From Lunasporangiospora selenospora (Eukaryota; Mortierellomycota; Mortierellomycetes; Mortierellales; Mortierellaceae), in NCBI GenBank assembly GCA_015680635.1, contig JAABOA010000406.1:1-12431 (forward strand): a stretch of 12,431 nucleotides of DNA. The letters are read 5' to 3'. The notes under the pieces were generated by a model, which did no database searches, was not told the origin of the DNA, and worked only from the letters and a program-made list of their open reading frames with translations. A program made the translations under genes and the position numbers. Positions 1 through 9,900 of the stretch are shown in pieces. Every line of letters starts with the position of its first letter. Positions within the stretch are counted from its first letter, which is position 1.

Positions 1-291
1 TGGTGACGATGATGATGATGATGAGTGGTGAGACCCCATTGGGAGTAGTACACTTGTTGGTTTATCATTCATGGTAATATATTCATTATCATCACTCGAT
101 TCATATTCCTTCGGAGCCGGCGAAGTAGAGGTTGGCCTTTTTGTTAAGAGCGAAGAGCGGTCGTCAGTTGAGAGACTACTATTGATGTTGCTACTGTTGT
201 GTGTTGTCGACGCAAAAGACTTTGGCGAAGGCGAAGGTGGTGTGGCGAGTCGTGATCCAGCTGGAGATGTTGGTCTCTTTTGGGATTCCAT
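1..291 (-). CDS. Unidentified Ser/Thr/Pro-rich protein, N-terminal part (runs off the left edge)
   Basis: An open frame starts at an ATG at 291-289 and stays open for 97 codons to the window edge. It begins MESQKRPTSPAGSRLATPP and is rich in Ser, Thr and Pro (SPSPK, TSTSPAPK), has an acidic patch with tyrosines (EYESSDDNEYITM), and ends at the edge in a run of seven serines encoded by the (gat)n microsatellite at the left border. This composition is typical of a disordered, possibly phosphorylated N-terminal tail preceding a folded domain that lies outside the window. I see no catalytic motif, signal peptide or membrane segment. Support comes from the uninterrupted frame, protein-like composition, and the pyrimidine-rich tract directly upstream on the same strand, as also seen ahead of the Dicer start. 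An intron further left cannot be judged. The family is unknown. Confidence 0.55.
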   Translation of the reverse strand, partial: MESQKRPTSPAGSRLATPPSPSPKSFASTTHNSSNINSSLSTDDRSSLLTKRPTSTSPAPKEYESSDDNEYITMNDKPTSVLLPMGSHHSSSSSSSP

Positions 292-538
292 GAGAAGAGC
301 TAAAAACTGAGGGAGGTTAGGGTCGAGTGACCAAGTGAGGAAGGGAGGGGTGAGCAAAGAAGAAGGCGATAGGCTCGAGCGCTATTTGGGGAGATAGAGT
401 GGCTGGTGAGGATGGAAGAGTGTTACAGGAGTTGAGGGCGGAGACTGCATCCCTGAAAGACAGGAAGAAGAAGAAAGGAGTGTGAAGAGGTTATCAACGG
501 AAGGAAAGAAACAAATGGCCATCAAGCTACAACAGAGG
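292..538 (-). promoter_or_regulatory. Pyrimidine-rich 5' flank of the left-edge gene
   Basis: Read on the minus strand, this stretch is dominated by C and T (long ggaagg/gaagaag tracts on the plus strand). It lies directly upstream of the ATG at 291. The Dicer gene has a similar CT-rich tract just before its ATG, so this is probably promoter and 5'UTR. No TATA box or clear transcription-factor site was identified, and I see no gene in it. Confidence 0.35.
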
Positions 539-808
539 TAACATTTTTTTTTCTAGACAGCCCAAATAACAGGGACTGGTCAACAGCGCTCATAGGCCCA
601 TACCCATTTACTTTTGCTTTTAGGCCCGAGATTTTCTCAGCCGAGTCGAACCTTAATGTATACCGACCACACATCCCTTTCCTAATGATAGAACTCTATA
701 CCGACCACACATCCCTTTCTTAGTGCCTGCTTTGGTACCTCGCAGGTCCTGGTTGACCCAGACTTCTTTCCTCTTGGCACGGTCTGGGCTGTCTCTTAAA
801 AAAATCTT
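539..808. mobile_element. Possible MITE-like insertion with imperfect inverted ends
   Basis: The ends form an imperfect inverted repeat: about 541-563 against 786-808 complemented, 17 of 23 positions matching. This includes a perfect 9-bp core (agacagccc at 555-563, gggctgtct at 786-794) and matching T/A runs outside it. Immediately outside are identical 7-bp direct repeats, acagagg, at 532-538 and 809-815, which could be a target-site duplication. The interior encodes no transposase and holds a tandem duplication at 659-734. These traits fit a short non-autonomous DNA transposon. The 7-bp duplication does not match a superfamily I can name, and part of the arm match is homopolymer, so chance is possible. 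Confidence 0.35.
659..734. repeat. Tandem duplication, 38-bp unit, two copies
   Basis: The 23-bp block beginning tataccgaccacacatccc at 659-681 recurs exactly at 697-719, giving a 38-bp period. Similarity continues for about six more bases with two mismatches and then decays, so the second unit is only partly preserved. It lies inside the putative MITE-like insertion and may be internal sequence of that element. No open frame runs through both copies. Confidence 0.7.
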
Positions 809-980
809 ACAGAGGGGGACTAATTAAAGGAGAGGGCGAGCTGCAGGGATCAAGTTACCTATCTCGTGACCTTCATTAACAAACACTCTGGTTGGCTGTA
901 TCCTCCTCTCCAAAATAGACTAGTTGTTGCAATATCTTCCAAACACACAACTTTCGCGAGCCCCACGGCATCAATCCAAC

Positions 981-1194
981 TATGTTGGTGATGGCGAGTT
1001 AGAAGTCAGGATGATCATCGACAAAATTGGTTAGAAAATGACATACACAAGAAAAAGAGTTCACAAGGCTATCGACTTTAGTCAATAACAAAGACGTACA
1101 CCTGCAATTGCTCTCAGCGGGAGCGCTTGAACTCCGCACCTCAGATGACGAGACTCCGGTCTACCTTGCAGCATGTCCTGAGTGTGGCTTTTAG
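981..1194 (+). pseudogene. Ankyrin-repeat relic, frameshifted
   Basis: Translation gives two pieces in different frames. The first (981-1034) reads VGDGELEVRMIIDKIG and stops at tag 1032; it resembles the second helix of an ankyrin repeat (GxLEVVxxLLxxG). The second (1042-1194) contains LVNNKDVHL and then LLSAGALELRTSDDETPVY followed by LAA, a good match to the ankyrin consensus (LLxxGAxxxxxxxxxxTPLxLAA), and stops at tag 1192. Ankyrin repeats are protein-interaction modules. Here the frame change between the pieces, the absence of a start, and the stop right after the best repeat indicate a decayed fragment of a plus-strand gene. Alternatively these are small exons of a gene whose introns I cannot resolve. 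Confidence 0.45.
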
Positions 1195-1508
1195 TTTACT
1201 TCAAAGAAGATAGACTATTGGAGTTTAACTTTACTTCTTCAGAAAATGTGCAAACAGAGATAGTAAACGTGGCTACCTTGTGCAGTTGGGGGATTTGGTG
1301 AGTGAACAGGGTAGAGGGTGTGGAGAGGGTGCTGGGAATAGAGGACATGGTGGAGGGAAAAATAGACAAGATGCTAAAGGAATGGAGGGGGGGAGGGCGT
1401 AAAGCAAAAAACCAAAAAACCAAAAAACCAGGCGGGCGGGGGTGAATAATCAGGAAGGCAAACGAAGGGTGAACACTCCTCAAGGTGTGCATTTAGGGGG
1501 AACCTTGA
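1195..1508. other. Non-genic stretch, purine-rich on the plus strand
   Basis: Positions 1304-1440 are strongly purine-rich on the plus strand (gggtagagggtg and similar), the mirror of the pyrimidine tracts that precede starts in this window. On the minus strand a 50-codon frame starts at an ATG at 1348-1346 (MSSIPSTLSTPSTLF) and ends at 1196. It could be a short first exon or nothing. On the plus strand a short frame at 1182-1298 ends at a donor-like gtgagt (1298-1303). I find neither strong enough to call a gene. Confidence 0.3.
1405..1428. repeat. Short tandem repeat, caaaaaac, three copies
   Basis: The 8-bp unit caaaaaac occurs three times head to tail without mismatch. It sits at the end of a purine-rich tract and just before a G-rich stretch (ggcgggcggggg). 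It is a simple repeat with no coding role that I can see. Confidence 0.9.
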
Positions 1509-2577
1509 GAAAGATTTCTGTTTCCAACATTCCCCTACAAGACGAATTCGAGTGCCATGGTGCACCAAACATTCCACAAGGTATTCACATCAGCTCAGAT
1601 AACCTGACATCGTACTAACCAAGATTTAACAACTTCACCCACCTTTCTGCCCAGTCGGTTTGTTCCTGTCCAGGCAGCAAGATTTGACACGGGAACAGCT
1701 TGCTGACCTACAGTAGAATGGTGGCTGGGTCTGTTGAGGAAAGATGGTTCTCTCACTTGAGATTGCGAGATGATGGGGTGGAACGCCACCAAATAGCTTT
1801 CACTAAATTTCCTCTTGCCACCAACTTATTGAAGGGTTTGTTCCACTGAAGCACCGAGTTCATTTTCATCTTACCGAGATCATGATCATCTTTTCTAGTG
1901 ATAACCGCCAATATATGATCCCGAGCCATCCTCATTTGATTAGGCCTATTGATGTAAATGATTTTCATCGCCATCTGATTTGTCGATCGCCCAAGGTTTA
2001 TACCCCTCCATGGTCGCGCATCCTACCATCATCTTGGTCATCCTGCCTGACGCCAAATGAGTATCAATTCTCCATCTGAGAATCGATTTTGATCGATTGA
2101 GACCATTGGTTTGGGCGGTTTTGATCATCATCTCATTGACCAATGACCAAGGTGGAGGGTTTGAAAAATACCATTTCGAGATTGGCCATCTCGCCTTCAC
2201 ATTTCCCATGCCCCCTTATTACAATAGTCCACGAGCTGTTGGCCATCTATCCAGGACCAATAGCGTTGGATAACATTTACCACTGCTTTCATTGACTGAT
2301 GATCCATGAGAACTGCGAAAAGTAAACGCATAGGAATATCATTGCTCGCAATCTCTGCTGTCTTCCTCGGCTGTTCAAGAGAGAAGGGATTCTCATAATC
2401 CTGTTGGTACTCAAATATCAAACAGTCGCTCGTGATACGAGGGATAAAATCTCTGGAGAGAATCACCCTCCTCCTTTTATACATTACGAGTGTTTCTCAG
2501 GTCTTTTCTATGAAGCCTCGAATTATTTCCTGCATCAGCATCCTTCATTGTTTGCTCTCCCGTTTCCTCGACTATGA
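1509..2577 (+). pseudogene. Possible decayed coding region, family unknown
   Basis: A frame open from 1509 reaches a donor-like gtattc at 1581; a perfect TACTAAC branch site lies at 1613-1619 and a cag acceptor at 1652-1654. Splicing out these 74 nt keeps phase 0 into a frame that has one stop (tga 1685) and then runs to 1849 (HGNSLLTYSRMVAGSVEERW and beyond). The reading then appears to shift to frames open at 1807-2079, about 2052-2273, and 2227-2577, the last broken by two stops. The pattern suggests an old spliced gene with several frameshifts. Against this, the minus strand also has open frames across 1595-2484, so the coding strand is uncertain, and I recognise no domain. Confidence 0.25.
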
Positions 2578-2634
2578 TCTCTGGTCCCACAAAAGTATAA
2601 TTAGATCTCTCTCCACCTTTCTCTCCTGTTCTTT
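2578..2634 (-). other. 3' flank of SNU114
   Basis: This short stretch follows the SNU114 stop codon on the minus strand. It is purine-rich in that orientation and has no canonical AATAAA; aataat variants occur further on near 2521-2527. The 3'UTR very likely extends left into the region called as a decayed gene. Confidence 0.4.
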
Positions 2635-5600
2635 TTAGAGATCAAATCCAAAGCCCTCCGAGTCCAGCTGGGCCAGGTTCATGAGCATATCCTGGTCGAA
2701 GAACTTGTTGATCGACACATCCTCGCTCAACCCCTTGCGTCTACGCGTCTTGACCATAAAGTCTCTTGCCAGGTGTTGAACTGGGCTTGGCTCCAATGGC
2801 CGGAGAACGATGCTCTTGTTCAGTGGATCGCCTGGAACCACTTGCCAATGGTCAAACATCTGTTGCGCAAATGCCTGTCCCTGTGTATGTGTCCTCAAAT
2901 CGGTTTCAAATCCAAACGACTCGATAACTGGAATAACAGCCTGGACCGTGTAGAGGGGCGATCCAGCCTTGGGAATGTCCTGGAGAACATGTCCACGACG
3001 ACGTGCCAGGACGGTGTATACGGCTGCAACACAGTCTGCAGGAGCTTGGATCTCGACACTATACACAGGCTCCATCAAACGAGGTGAGGCCATCAAGAAG
3101 GAAGAGTAGCAAACGCGACGTGCTGTAGGGATGATTTGACCACTTCCACGATAGATTGGTTCGTTTGCCAAATCTGCACCAATAATTCTGAACTTGACAC
3201 TTCGGATAGCTATTGGTTTTGTCGATCCAAGTTGATACAGAAAAACATGTAATGGATAGAAGGTTATCGCCCATATTAAAGAATAAAAAGATAAGTTAGA
3301 ATCACTTTGATCGCTGAAGAGTATAAACAGTGAAAGCAATTGTCGAAAAACAGGTCAGCAAACCCTCCTCCCCCTCCCCTTTTTTACACCTATAAAACGT
3401 ACGTTCATCACACAGAGGTCCTTCTCTTGTGCCCCATTGGAAACCTTGACGAATCGAGTCCCTCACTTGCTTCAGCTTTGACTTGTCCACCTCGCTTGGC
3501 AAGGTATCATCGATAAGGATGTTGGGACCATTCATATCTGGACCAAAAGCCCAAATATTCCGTGCTGCAAGGATATCCCAGTCATAGTTTTGCTGAAAGT
3601 AGTTGCCCAACTCCTTGGCTGTCCATTCTGTTGATACCTTAAGCGATTCAATGTCTGATACAATCTTACGATCTAGTGGCTCTGCAATCATCGTCAATTT
3701 GTTCCTAGAAGACAAAGGCACATTAGAATAAGGATATAGGCTCAAAACCAGACCCGTGCACTCCAAATATAGAGATGATAGTGCACCACAGCAATGAACT
3801 TACTTCTTGTTGGGAGTCTCTGCGAAGCACTTGAGACTACTCGTGTCCAGGACAGTTTCACAGAACCTAACAACAGGGTCGGCGACCTTGAGATCAATTT
3901 CCGAGTAAATCTTGCGCAGGTCATGAAGTGCCGAGTCCATGTACAACTCTCCAGGTCCCAAGATGATATGCTCTCCACTCTCTTCCACCCTTGTTGTCAG
4001 GATAGGGTACGATTTGTTTACGTTTCGGAGTCCCTCCAACATCTTGGGCAACTCGGATGGGTTCACGGGCTCGATCGCAATCTTGACCACAGCCGAGGTC
4101 ATGAACCGGAGCGGCCTGAAAATATAGAGCTCATCAGCCTCAATCTGCATGTCAACAATGGTGGCCGTCTTGGTAATCGATTGGTCGACACCTCCCAAAA
4201 GCACCCAGTTTCCGGCCACGATAGCCTTGGCGTCAATCTTGTATCTTGCCTCAAAGACTGAAACGCCCTCTACTGTCTGAACTGTCATGTCCTCATCATC
4301 ATCAGCTGTGAAGCCTTCGCCAAGGACACGAACCTTTTGGCCTACGCGGACAGTACCACTCATCACTCGACCAAACGCGTTGAACTTTTCGCCATCGACA
4401 GTGTTGTAAAGTTTGGTGATATGGATTACCAAAGGCCCATTGGGATCACAGGCCAACATCGCCATTGCAGCCTTTTCCGTCAATGGTCCTGTATAGCTTT
4501 GCTCCACCTTTGCCCTTGCGTTCTCCGTTGGAGATTTGATATGTTGAGAGACCATGTCAACGAATCCAGTAGGTGGTCCAAAGAACTGATCCATGACAAG
4601 TCGCAAAATTGGCTTCACATCTAGGTTGAACTGCTTTGGTTTCAAATAGATACCGAGGCCTGAAAGGGTTGCCTTCAGTTTAGGCGTATCCTCCGCAACG
4701 ACCTGTCCATAAATCTTGAACAGGGGCTCAAGAATAAAGTGTACAAAAGAACGCTTGGTACGGGTTGTTGCTGGGTTGCGACCAAACTTGCGGTTCTCGG
4801 GATTGAAATAAACATCGCCCCAAAGACGTTTTGCAAAGCCCTCCACGTCAATTCCAGCTAGAGACATGAGAATAAGGGGACATGTTAAACTCTAATAGAT
4901 TCCTGAAGAGCACTAGTCATGTATAAAACAAAGGCCATTTGGGTTTCAACATACGGTATGAGTCTGCATAAAGTTTGGCGAACGACTTGAGGGAGAAGCA
5001 CCAGCTCATCTGTGAGGAAGCAAAACAGACATTTCCAAGCTCAGGAGAGAGTCGGATACTCTCACCTCCAGGAGTTTGAGAGATCACCTTATTCACTTCC
5101 TCGATGATGTGCTTCAGCTTGAAGTACGCGTCCGTGGGAGGCAGTTTGAGCTCCAGGATCAATCTATCGACCTTGTTAACGACCATTGTCAACATGATCT
5201 TTTCCTGGATACAGTGGCGAATGATCCTCTCAGCGTTTGCCATCATGCCCTCGACTGCGTCCACAACCAAGACTGCACCATCCGAAATACGCAATGCTGC
5301 CGAGACCTCGTCGATAAAGTCAACATGTCCTGTTGCATAGTTGATGAAAGTTGATGAAAGTTGATCCAAAGAGAGATTAGGAAACAGAGTCAAGAGTATG
5401 TTTAGCCCAATATGAATCTCTGCAGCGAAGAAAAGAGATGCGCCTATAGTTCCACATGGTTATGCTTAATGCTTACCCGGAGTGTCTATCACGTTGAGCA
5501 AATAAGATACATCCTTGGTATCCTGCATGACAAGGGTCATGGGTGTGCTCTTGATACTGACGCCTCTTTGCCTCTCCAATGTATGAGTATCTGTGTACCG

Positions 5601-6422
5601 TTCCTGAACATCAACACTCATGTTCTTCTCGTGAGTCTCATTGACAAGCATGTCCATGATAGAGGATTTTCCGTGATGAAGTTGGCCAACAATAGCAACA
5701 TTACGGACGCGTGGCGGGAACGCCATCAAGTCGTACATGTATCTATAGGAGAAACAAAAACGATCATAATTAGACGTGGGCTATCCCATCCCCTTTCTTC
5801 CTTCTCTTAATCACTGTCTTCGCTTCGTTCACACTTTGGGGTCACCTACTGCTTATTGAATCGAGTCTGTGGTAAATCCTGTTCCTCGAGCTGAAACTTT
5901 TTGATCTTAATAGGTTGGACAATAGGCTCCGTCAATGGCTGTGTATCCTCTTCTTCAACTAACGCCTCAACTCCTTCACCATAGACCTCTTCGGCTGTTG
6001 GATAATATTTCTTGTCTTCATGAAGAACAATCTGGTTCTGAGGGATATCTATAATGTTTACACATGTTTTGGTAAAAAAGAAAGGGCACAGCTCCTGTCA
6101 GTACAAGGACGCGCTTCAGAACTATTCCTAAAGGTATAAACCTTCTTGGATCAAGAAAGTGCTTCGCACAGAGAGCATGATTGCTATCTCGAATTCTTCG
6201 ATTTGCTCTCTATTTTTCTTTACCTCCAAGACGTGACAGAACGGTGCTTGTCCGAGATTCGGCCTCTGGCATCTCTACGTCATCTTCATCCTCATCCATG
6301 TCCTGATCCTGTTGTTGCTGTTGCTGCTGTTGCTGCTCATATTCTTCTTCCTCCTCCTCCTCCTCGTCCGAGAGGTCAGGGCCGAGATAGTTGCCAAACT
6401 CGTCATAAAGAGACTCATCCAT
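2635..6422 (-). CDS. SNU114: U5 snRNP GTPase Snu114 (EFTUD2), 7 exons, 989 residues
   Basis: An EF-2-like GTPase of the U5 snRNP and tri-snRNP that controls spliceosome activation and disassembly with Prp8 and Brr2 in the nucleus. Exons on the minus strand: 6422-6224, 6048-5850, 5742-5477, 5329-4955, 4857-3804, 3704-3403, 3209-2635. All introns are GT-AG and the joined length is 2970 nt including TAA. The protein opens [19 protein letters not shown] as in EFTUD2, followed by an acidic tail with a run of 8 Glu (20-27) and 9 Gln (30-38). G motifs are intact: GQLHHGKS at 152-159, DTPG at 219-222, NKVD at 273-276. Later EF-2-like blocks are conserved ([63 protein letters not shown]). Human EFTUD2 is 972 residues, so this copy appears complete. 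Exon 6 joins as CDE-P-IRSVKF where the human protein has Leu. It is divergent from the Dicer gene. Identity is near certain; exon borders are inferred from splice consensus and frame. Confidence 0.96.
5340..5365. repeat. 10-bp tandem repeat beside the intron 3 acceptor of SNU114
   Basis: The unit gttgatgaaa is present twice plus a partial third copy (gttgat). On the gene's strand it lies 9 bases upstream of the acceptor AG (5331-5330), inside the 147-nt intron 3. It reads as actttcatca repeats in that orientation and so supplies part of the pyrimidine content before the splice site. Confidence 0.85.
6309..6365 (-). repeat. Poly-Gln and poly-Glu codon runs in SNU114 exon 1
   Basis: Nine consecutive Gln codons (6335-6309) follow eight consecutive Glu codons (6365-6342), separated by Tyr-Glu. 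An acidic N-terminal tail is normal for Snu114/EFTUD2; the Gln run is a local triplet-type expansion and likely varies in length between strains. Confidence 0.9.
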
Positions 6423-6488
6423 GATGTATGTTGGGTTGGATCCTGAGAGGAATGAGAAACGGCGGGAAAAAGAGAGAACAGCGATTCA

Positions 6489-6494
6489 CACGTG
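6489..6494. promoter_or_regulatory. E-box CACGTG
   Basis: A perfect CACGTG palindrome 67 bases upstream of the SNU114 ATG, within the sequence CACGTGAC. Fungal bHLH factors of the Cbf1 type bind this site. Only the motif is seen; its use is inferred. Confidence 0.35.
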
Positions 6495-6797
6495 ACTAGA
6501 ACAAAGCAAAGCCTGAAAGCAATTGGCGATACGGATCAGAGAACAGTGGATATTGGAGCGGGATCCGATGGCGCTGACTCTGTCGATGATTCAGCGAGAA
6601 GGTGAATGAAGAATGTGTGTGTGCAAGACCGAGACCTTGATCGAGCTTGAACCAAAACACGTCACATTTCGCGCGTGTCGTGGAAAGATCATGATCGCAC
6701 CCACTTTAGGGCACCATTTCAGAACCCGAAGCAAAAGTCCACAGACCAGGGCGAAGGTGACAACGCATGGAATGAGAGCACAGCTCATACTTTTCCT

Positions 6798-6869
6798 ACT
6801 TTTTCTTCGCCCACTCTTTGCACTTTTTCTTCGCCCACTTTTAGCACTTTTTCTTCTTTCCTTTCCTAA
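6798..6869. repeat. 24-bp CT-rich tandem repeat, about three copies, upstream of Dicer
   Basis: The core actttttcttcgccc starts at 6798 and 6822 and recurs in diverged form at 6846, a strict 24-bp period. The first two units differ only near their 3' ends; the third departs after the first 11 bases. It lies 52-123 bases before the Dicer ATG in the pyrimidine-rich tract, so it is probably part of the core promoter or 5'UTR. On the minus strand it spells a repeated SGRRKSAK-like frame, which I treat as a by-product. Confidence 0.85.
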
Positions 6870-6920
6870 TACCCCTCTTGAACTTCTCACTACTCGCGAA
6901 TATTCATCAATCGCCTCAGA

Positions 6921-9900
6921 ATGCTCGGAGCGCCCCCTTCCCCCCCGGTATCAGCCAATGCCACTGACCCTGGTCGCATCCGACGCGCTGCTGACGCCCC
7001 TAGGAACTACCAGATCGAACTCGCCAAACGTGCTATCGAGTCCAACATCATAGCAGTCGCTGATACAGGCAGCGGAAAGACCATGGTTGCAGTCATACTG
7101 CTCAAGCACATGGTTGTCCAAGCCCGAAACGAAGCTAAGAAGACGGGGGGAAAGGTATGCATTCAACGAATGAGCAGAGAAAAATTCGTAAAATGCAACT
7201 ACTTGTCAAGACAGGCTTCTTATCTATATTTTTGATAATTCCTTAATAGCGAAAAATGGCCTTCTTTGTCGTTGACCGAGTGCCACTTGTAACCCAACAG
7301 TACGAATATATTCATAACAACAGCGACATCGCCCTCAAGGAACTCTGCGGGTCAATGGGTGTTGACAGTTACTCCAACTCGGAATGGGGCCAAATCTTTG
7401 AGGAACATGAAGCAATTGTCCTCACAGGGCAGATTCTTTACAACATCCTTCAACACGCTTTTTGGAAGATTGAAGATGTATGTCTTTAATGCCATAGTTA
7501 TCAGACACGAAGCTGCCATCGTATACATGGTTATTGCATTTATCCTGTCCTAACCTCACTGGGCTATTGCTCCTCTACTCTACCTTCTCTCTTTGACGCC
7601 ACAGTGTTGTCTTATCATTTTTGATGAGTGTCATCATGCCGTAGGGGACCACAACTATAGGCTCATAATGAGAGAGTTTTACGAAGCGGCCGAAAAAGAT
7701 CAGCGACCCAAGATCTTTGGTATGACGGCATCACCTCCAAAGAACAAGGGTCCTCGTGAATTTGAAGCAAGGTATTATATTTGTTATTAGACTATCCTAT
7801 GGGGTTTACCAGGTCGCTGTGCAACCGTTCTAAGAAAAAACCCCCCCTCTCGTATTTTGACCCCCCCTCCCATTGATCTTTTATAGCTACCACGAAAAGA
7901 CGCTTCATTCGACTATTGTTGCAGCACCACATGATGAGATCATAAAATATGTCAAGCTTCCTGAGGAACGTTGTGTCCGATACGTTTATGCAGAAGGAGA
8001 GCGAGAGAGGTTAAAGGAGGAGTCTGAGAGAGACTGCGCGAACATCTTGCTCTTCTGTAGGCTGCAGGAGAATCAGAGCGTCATGTCTACCCCCTTACGG
8101 AATTACGAAATTGCCGTCGAGGATCTCGGACCCTGGGGCGCCAAGGTATTATGGGAGTATTCCTGCAACGCGATGCAACAAGACTCGAGCGTGGCTAAAG
8201 AGGATCGAAATGCCACTATCAATAACGCCGCAGTCATCGTCCAAGACAAACTGCCCAAGCTAAAGCCATGCAAGAATTTAAGTAACGTCAGTCCGAAAAT
8301 CAGGGCCCTTGTTGATGTTCTTCGAGAGTATACCAATCCAAACTTTTGCGGAATTGTCTTCGTCCAACGACGGGTGTTTGCTCATGTCTTGTGTCATTTT
8401 ATCGAGGAGTGCAACCAGGAATTTGGGCAGTCATTTGGTCTGGAACACCTGAAACCCGTGGTTCTGACTGGACATGTTGGCAAGAATGACTATCTTAAAT
8501 TCAAAATGCAGCTCCGGGAACAAAAAAGGATTCTCCAGAATTTCCGTAAAGGTGATTTCAACCTACTCATTGCAACTGACGTTGCTGAAGAAGGCCTCGA
8601 TATTCGTCGATGCAACCTCGTGATTCGGTAAGTTTCGTCGTCATTATAAAAGGATAAAGGGTGTATTATACTCACTACACTTTTTTTTGGAAACCTTTTT
8701 TTTTACTCACGCTCTTTCCTTTTCTCCAAAACTGATCCTCTACCAAAACACCTCCATACTTTTATCCCATCAGCTTCGACGTGAATCTCACACTGATTAG
8801 CTTCATCCAGGCCCGTGGAAGAGCTAGAGATATGGCGTCAGACTATGTGATCCTGCAAGATGCCTCTGATCATAGAGATACTCTAACAAAATTCAAGCGT
8901 GAAGAACAGCAAATGCGAGACTGGTGCAATGGGTTAATAGGAGATCGAATCTCTCGAGTGGTCGGTGGAGAGGACCCAGACGAGGACAACGATAACGACT
9001 ATGAAGACATGGGACTAATACAAGAGTTGGCTGGGATCGAGACTGTCTGCATCGACCCAGAGACTGGGGCCCGCTTGACATTTACGTCCGCGATTGGACT
9101 TTTGAGTCAGTACTGCGACTCACTTCCATCCGATATTTATACACAAGGACTCAAACCAAAGTACCAGCCTATAGCTTCCGAGCCAGGAGAGCAAGTTTAT
9201 CAAGTTACCCTTCCTCCCAATGCACCCGCATCTGTCTTTGTCTCAGACGCCCTTTCCACCATCGTCCTTGCAAGACGATCGGCGGCATTCAAAGCCTGTA
9301 AGGAGCTTCACCGTCTAGGTGTTCTCACCAATCGCTGGCTTCCATTCAGGAAATCGTCCGCAGTCGAGGACAGGGAAGCAAACTCTGCCAATTCCGGGAC
9401 TGAAGCCACTGCAGAATCCGCAACTCGTGAGTACCCGGTCGTCGAGCCCAAATTCTGGGACCACAAGATTATATTGACCTCGGACTCGAATGCAAATCAA
9501 GTCAGAGATCAAGAAAGAACATTGCATCTCTCGATAACTGTTCTAGAGCCCTGGCTCTACCAGGTCGACGGTCAAGAACCGAGTGCTGGTCCGAGCGTCC
9601 TACAGTCACATCGGAAGCTTGCATTACTGACCAAGGAGACGCTTCCTCAATTCGACCCGATCGAACTATTCTCAGAAACCACATCCTATCGGGTAGAGAT
9701 GAAGGTGATGGAGAGAAAAGTGGAGCTGGCATATGGGCAAGTCCAAGATTTGGAACAATTCACTCAAAAGCTCTTTTACCATGTTCATCGTAAAGATGTC
9801 GACGTTGGGTCTCTCAATAGTGGAATGCGATTCTTGGTTGCACCCTTACGATGGGATGCGTCACTTTCAAAGGACGACACACGCGACACCCAATACCTGT

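Larger units (their letters stand above)
6423..6920. promoter_or_regulatory. Shared divergent promoter region between SNU114 and the Dicer-like gene
   Basis: These 498 bases separate two start codons that face away from each other, so they must hold both core promoters and both 5'UTRs. Visible elements are a palindromic E-box CACGTG followed by AC (6489-6494), a CRE-like ACGTCA (6659-6664), an inverted CCAAT (attgg near 6521), a gatcatgatc palindrome (6687-6696), and a CT-rich tandem repeat at 6798-6869 close to the Dicer start. Neither side has a convincing TATA box. Which gene each site serves cannot be told from sequence. No credible coding frame was found in it. Confidence 0.7.

Noticed and set aside
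71-310. Plus-strand open frame of 79 codons
   Set aside because: It lies antisense to the better-supported minus-strand frame at 291-1, has low-complexity Glu/Gly/Ser-rich content, and is not preceded by a pyrimidine tract.
1105-1175. tRNA-like T-arm on the minus strand (ggagttcaagcgctcc)
   Set aside because: The closing base pair of the loop would be G-G, no matching acceptor or anticodon arm was found, and the ankyrin reading on the other strand explains the sequence better.
1946-2484. Minus-strand chain of open frames
   Set aside because: The frames overlap slightly and sit in different registers with no recognisable domain. They compete with plus-strand frames over the same bases, and no splice signals join them convincingly. 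They are mentioned only as ambiguity for the 1509-2577 call.
3800-5393. Several separate minus-strand GTPase-like genes
   Set aside because: The pieces join in frame through consensus introns into one EFTUD2-like protein with all blocks in order.
6591-6890. Minus-strand frame with GRRKSAKS repeats
   Set aside because: It is a by-product of the 24-bp promoter repeat read antisense; the rest has no protein-like pattern, and it lies in the shared promoter.
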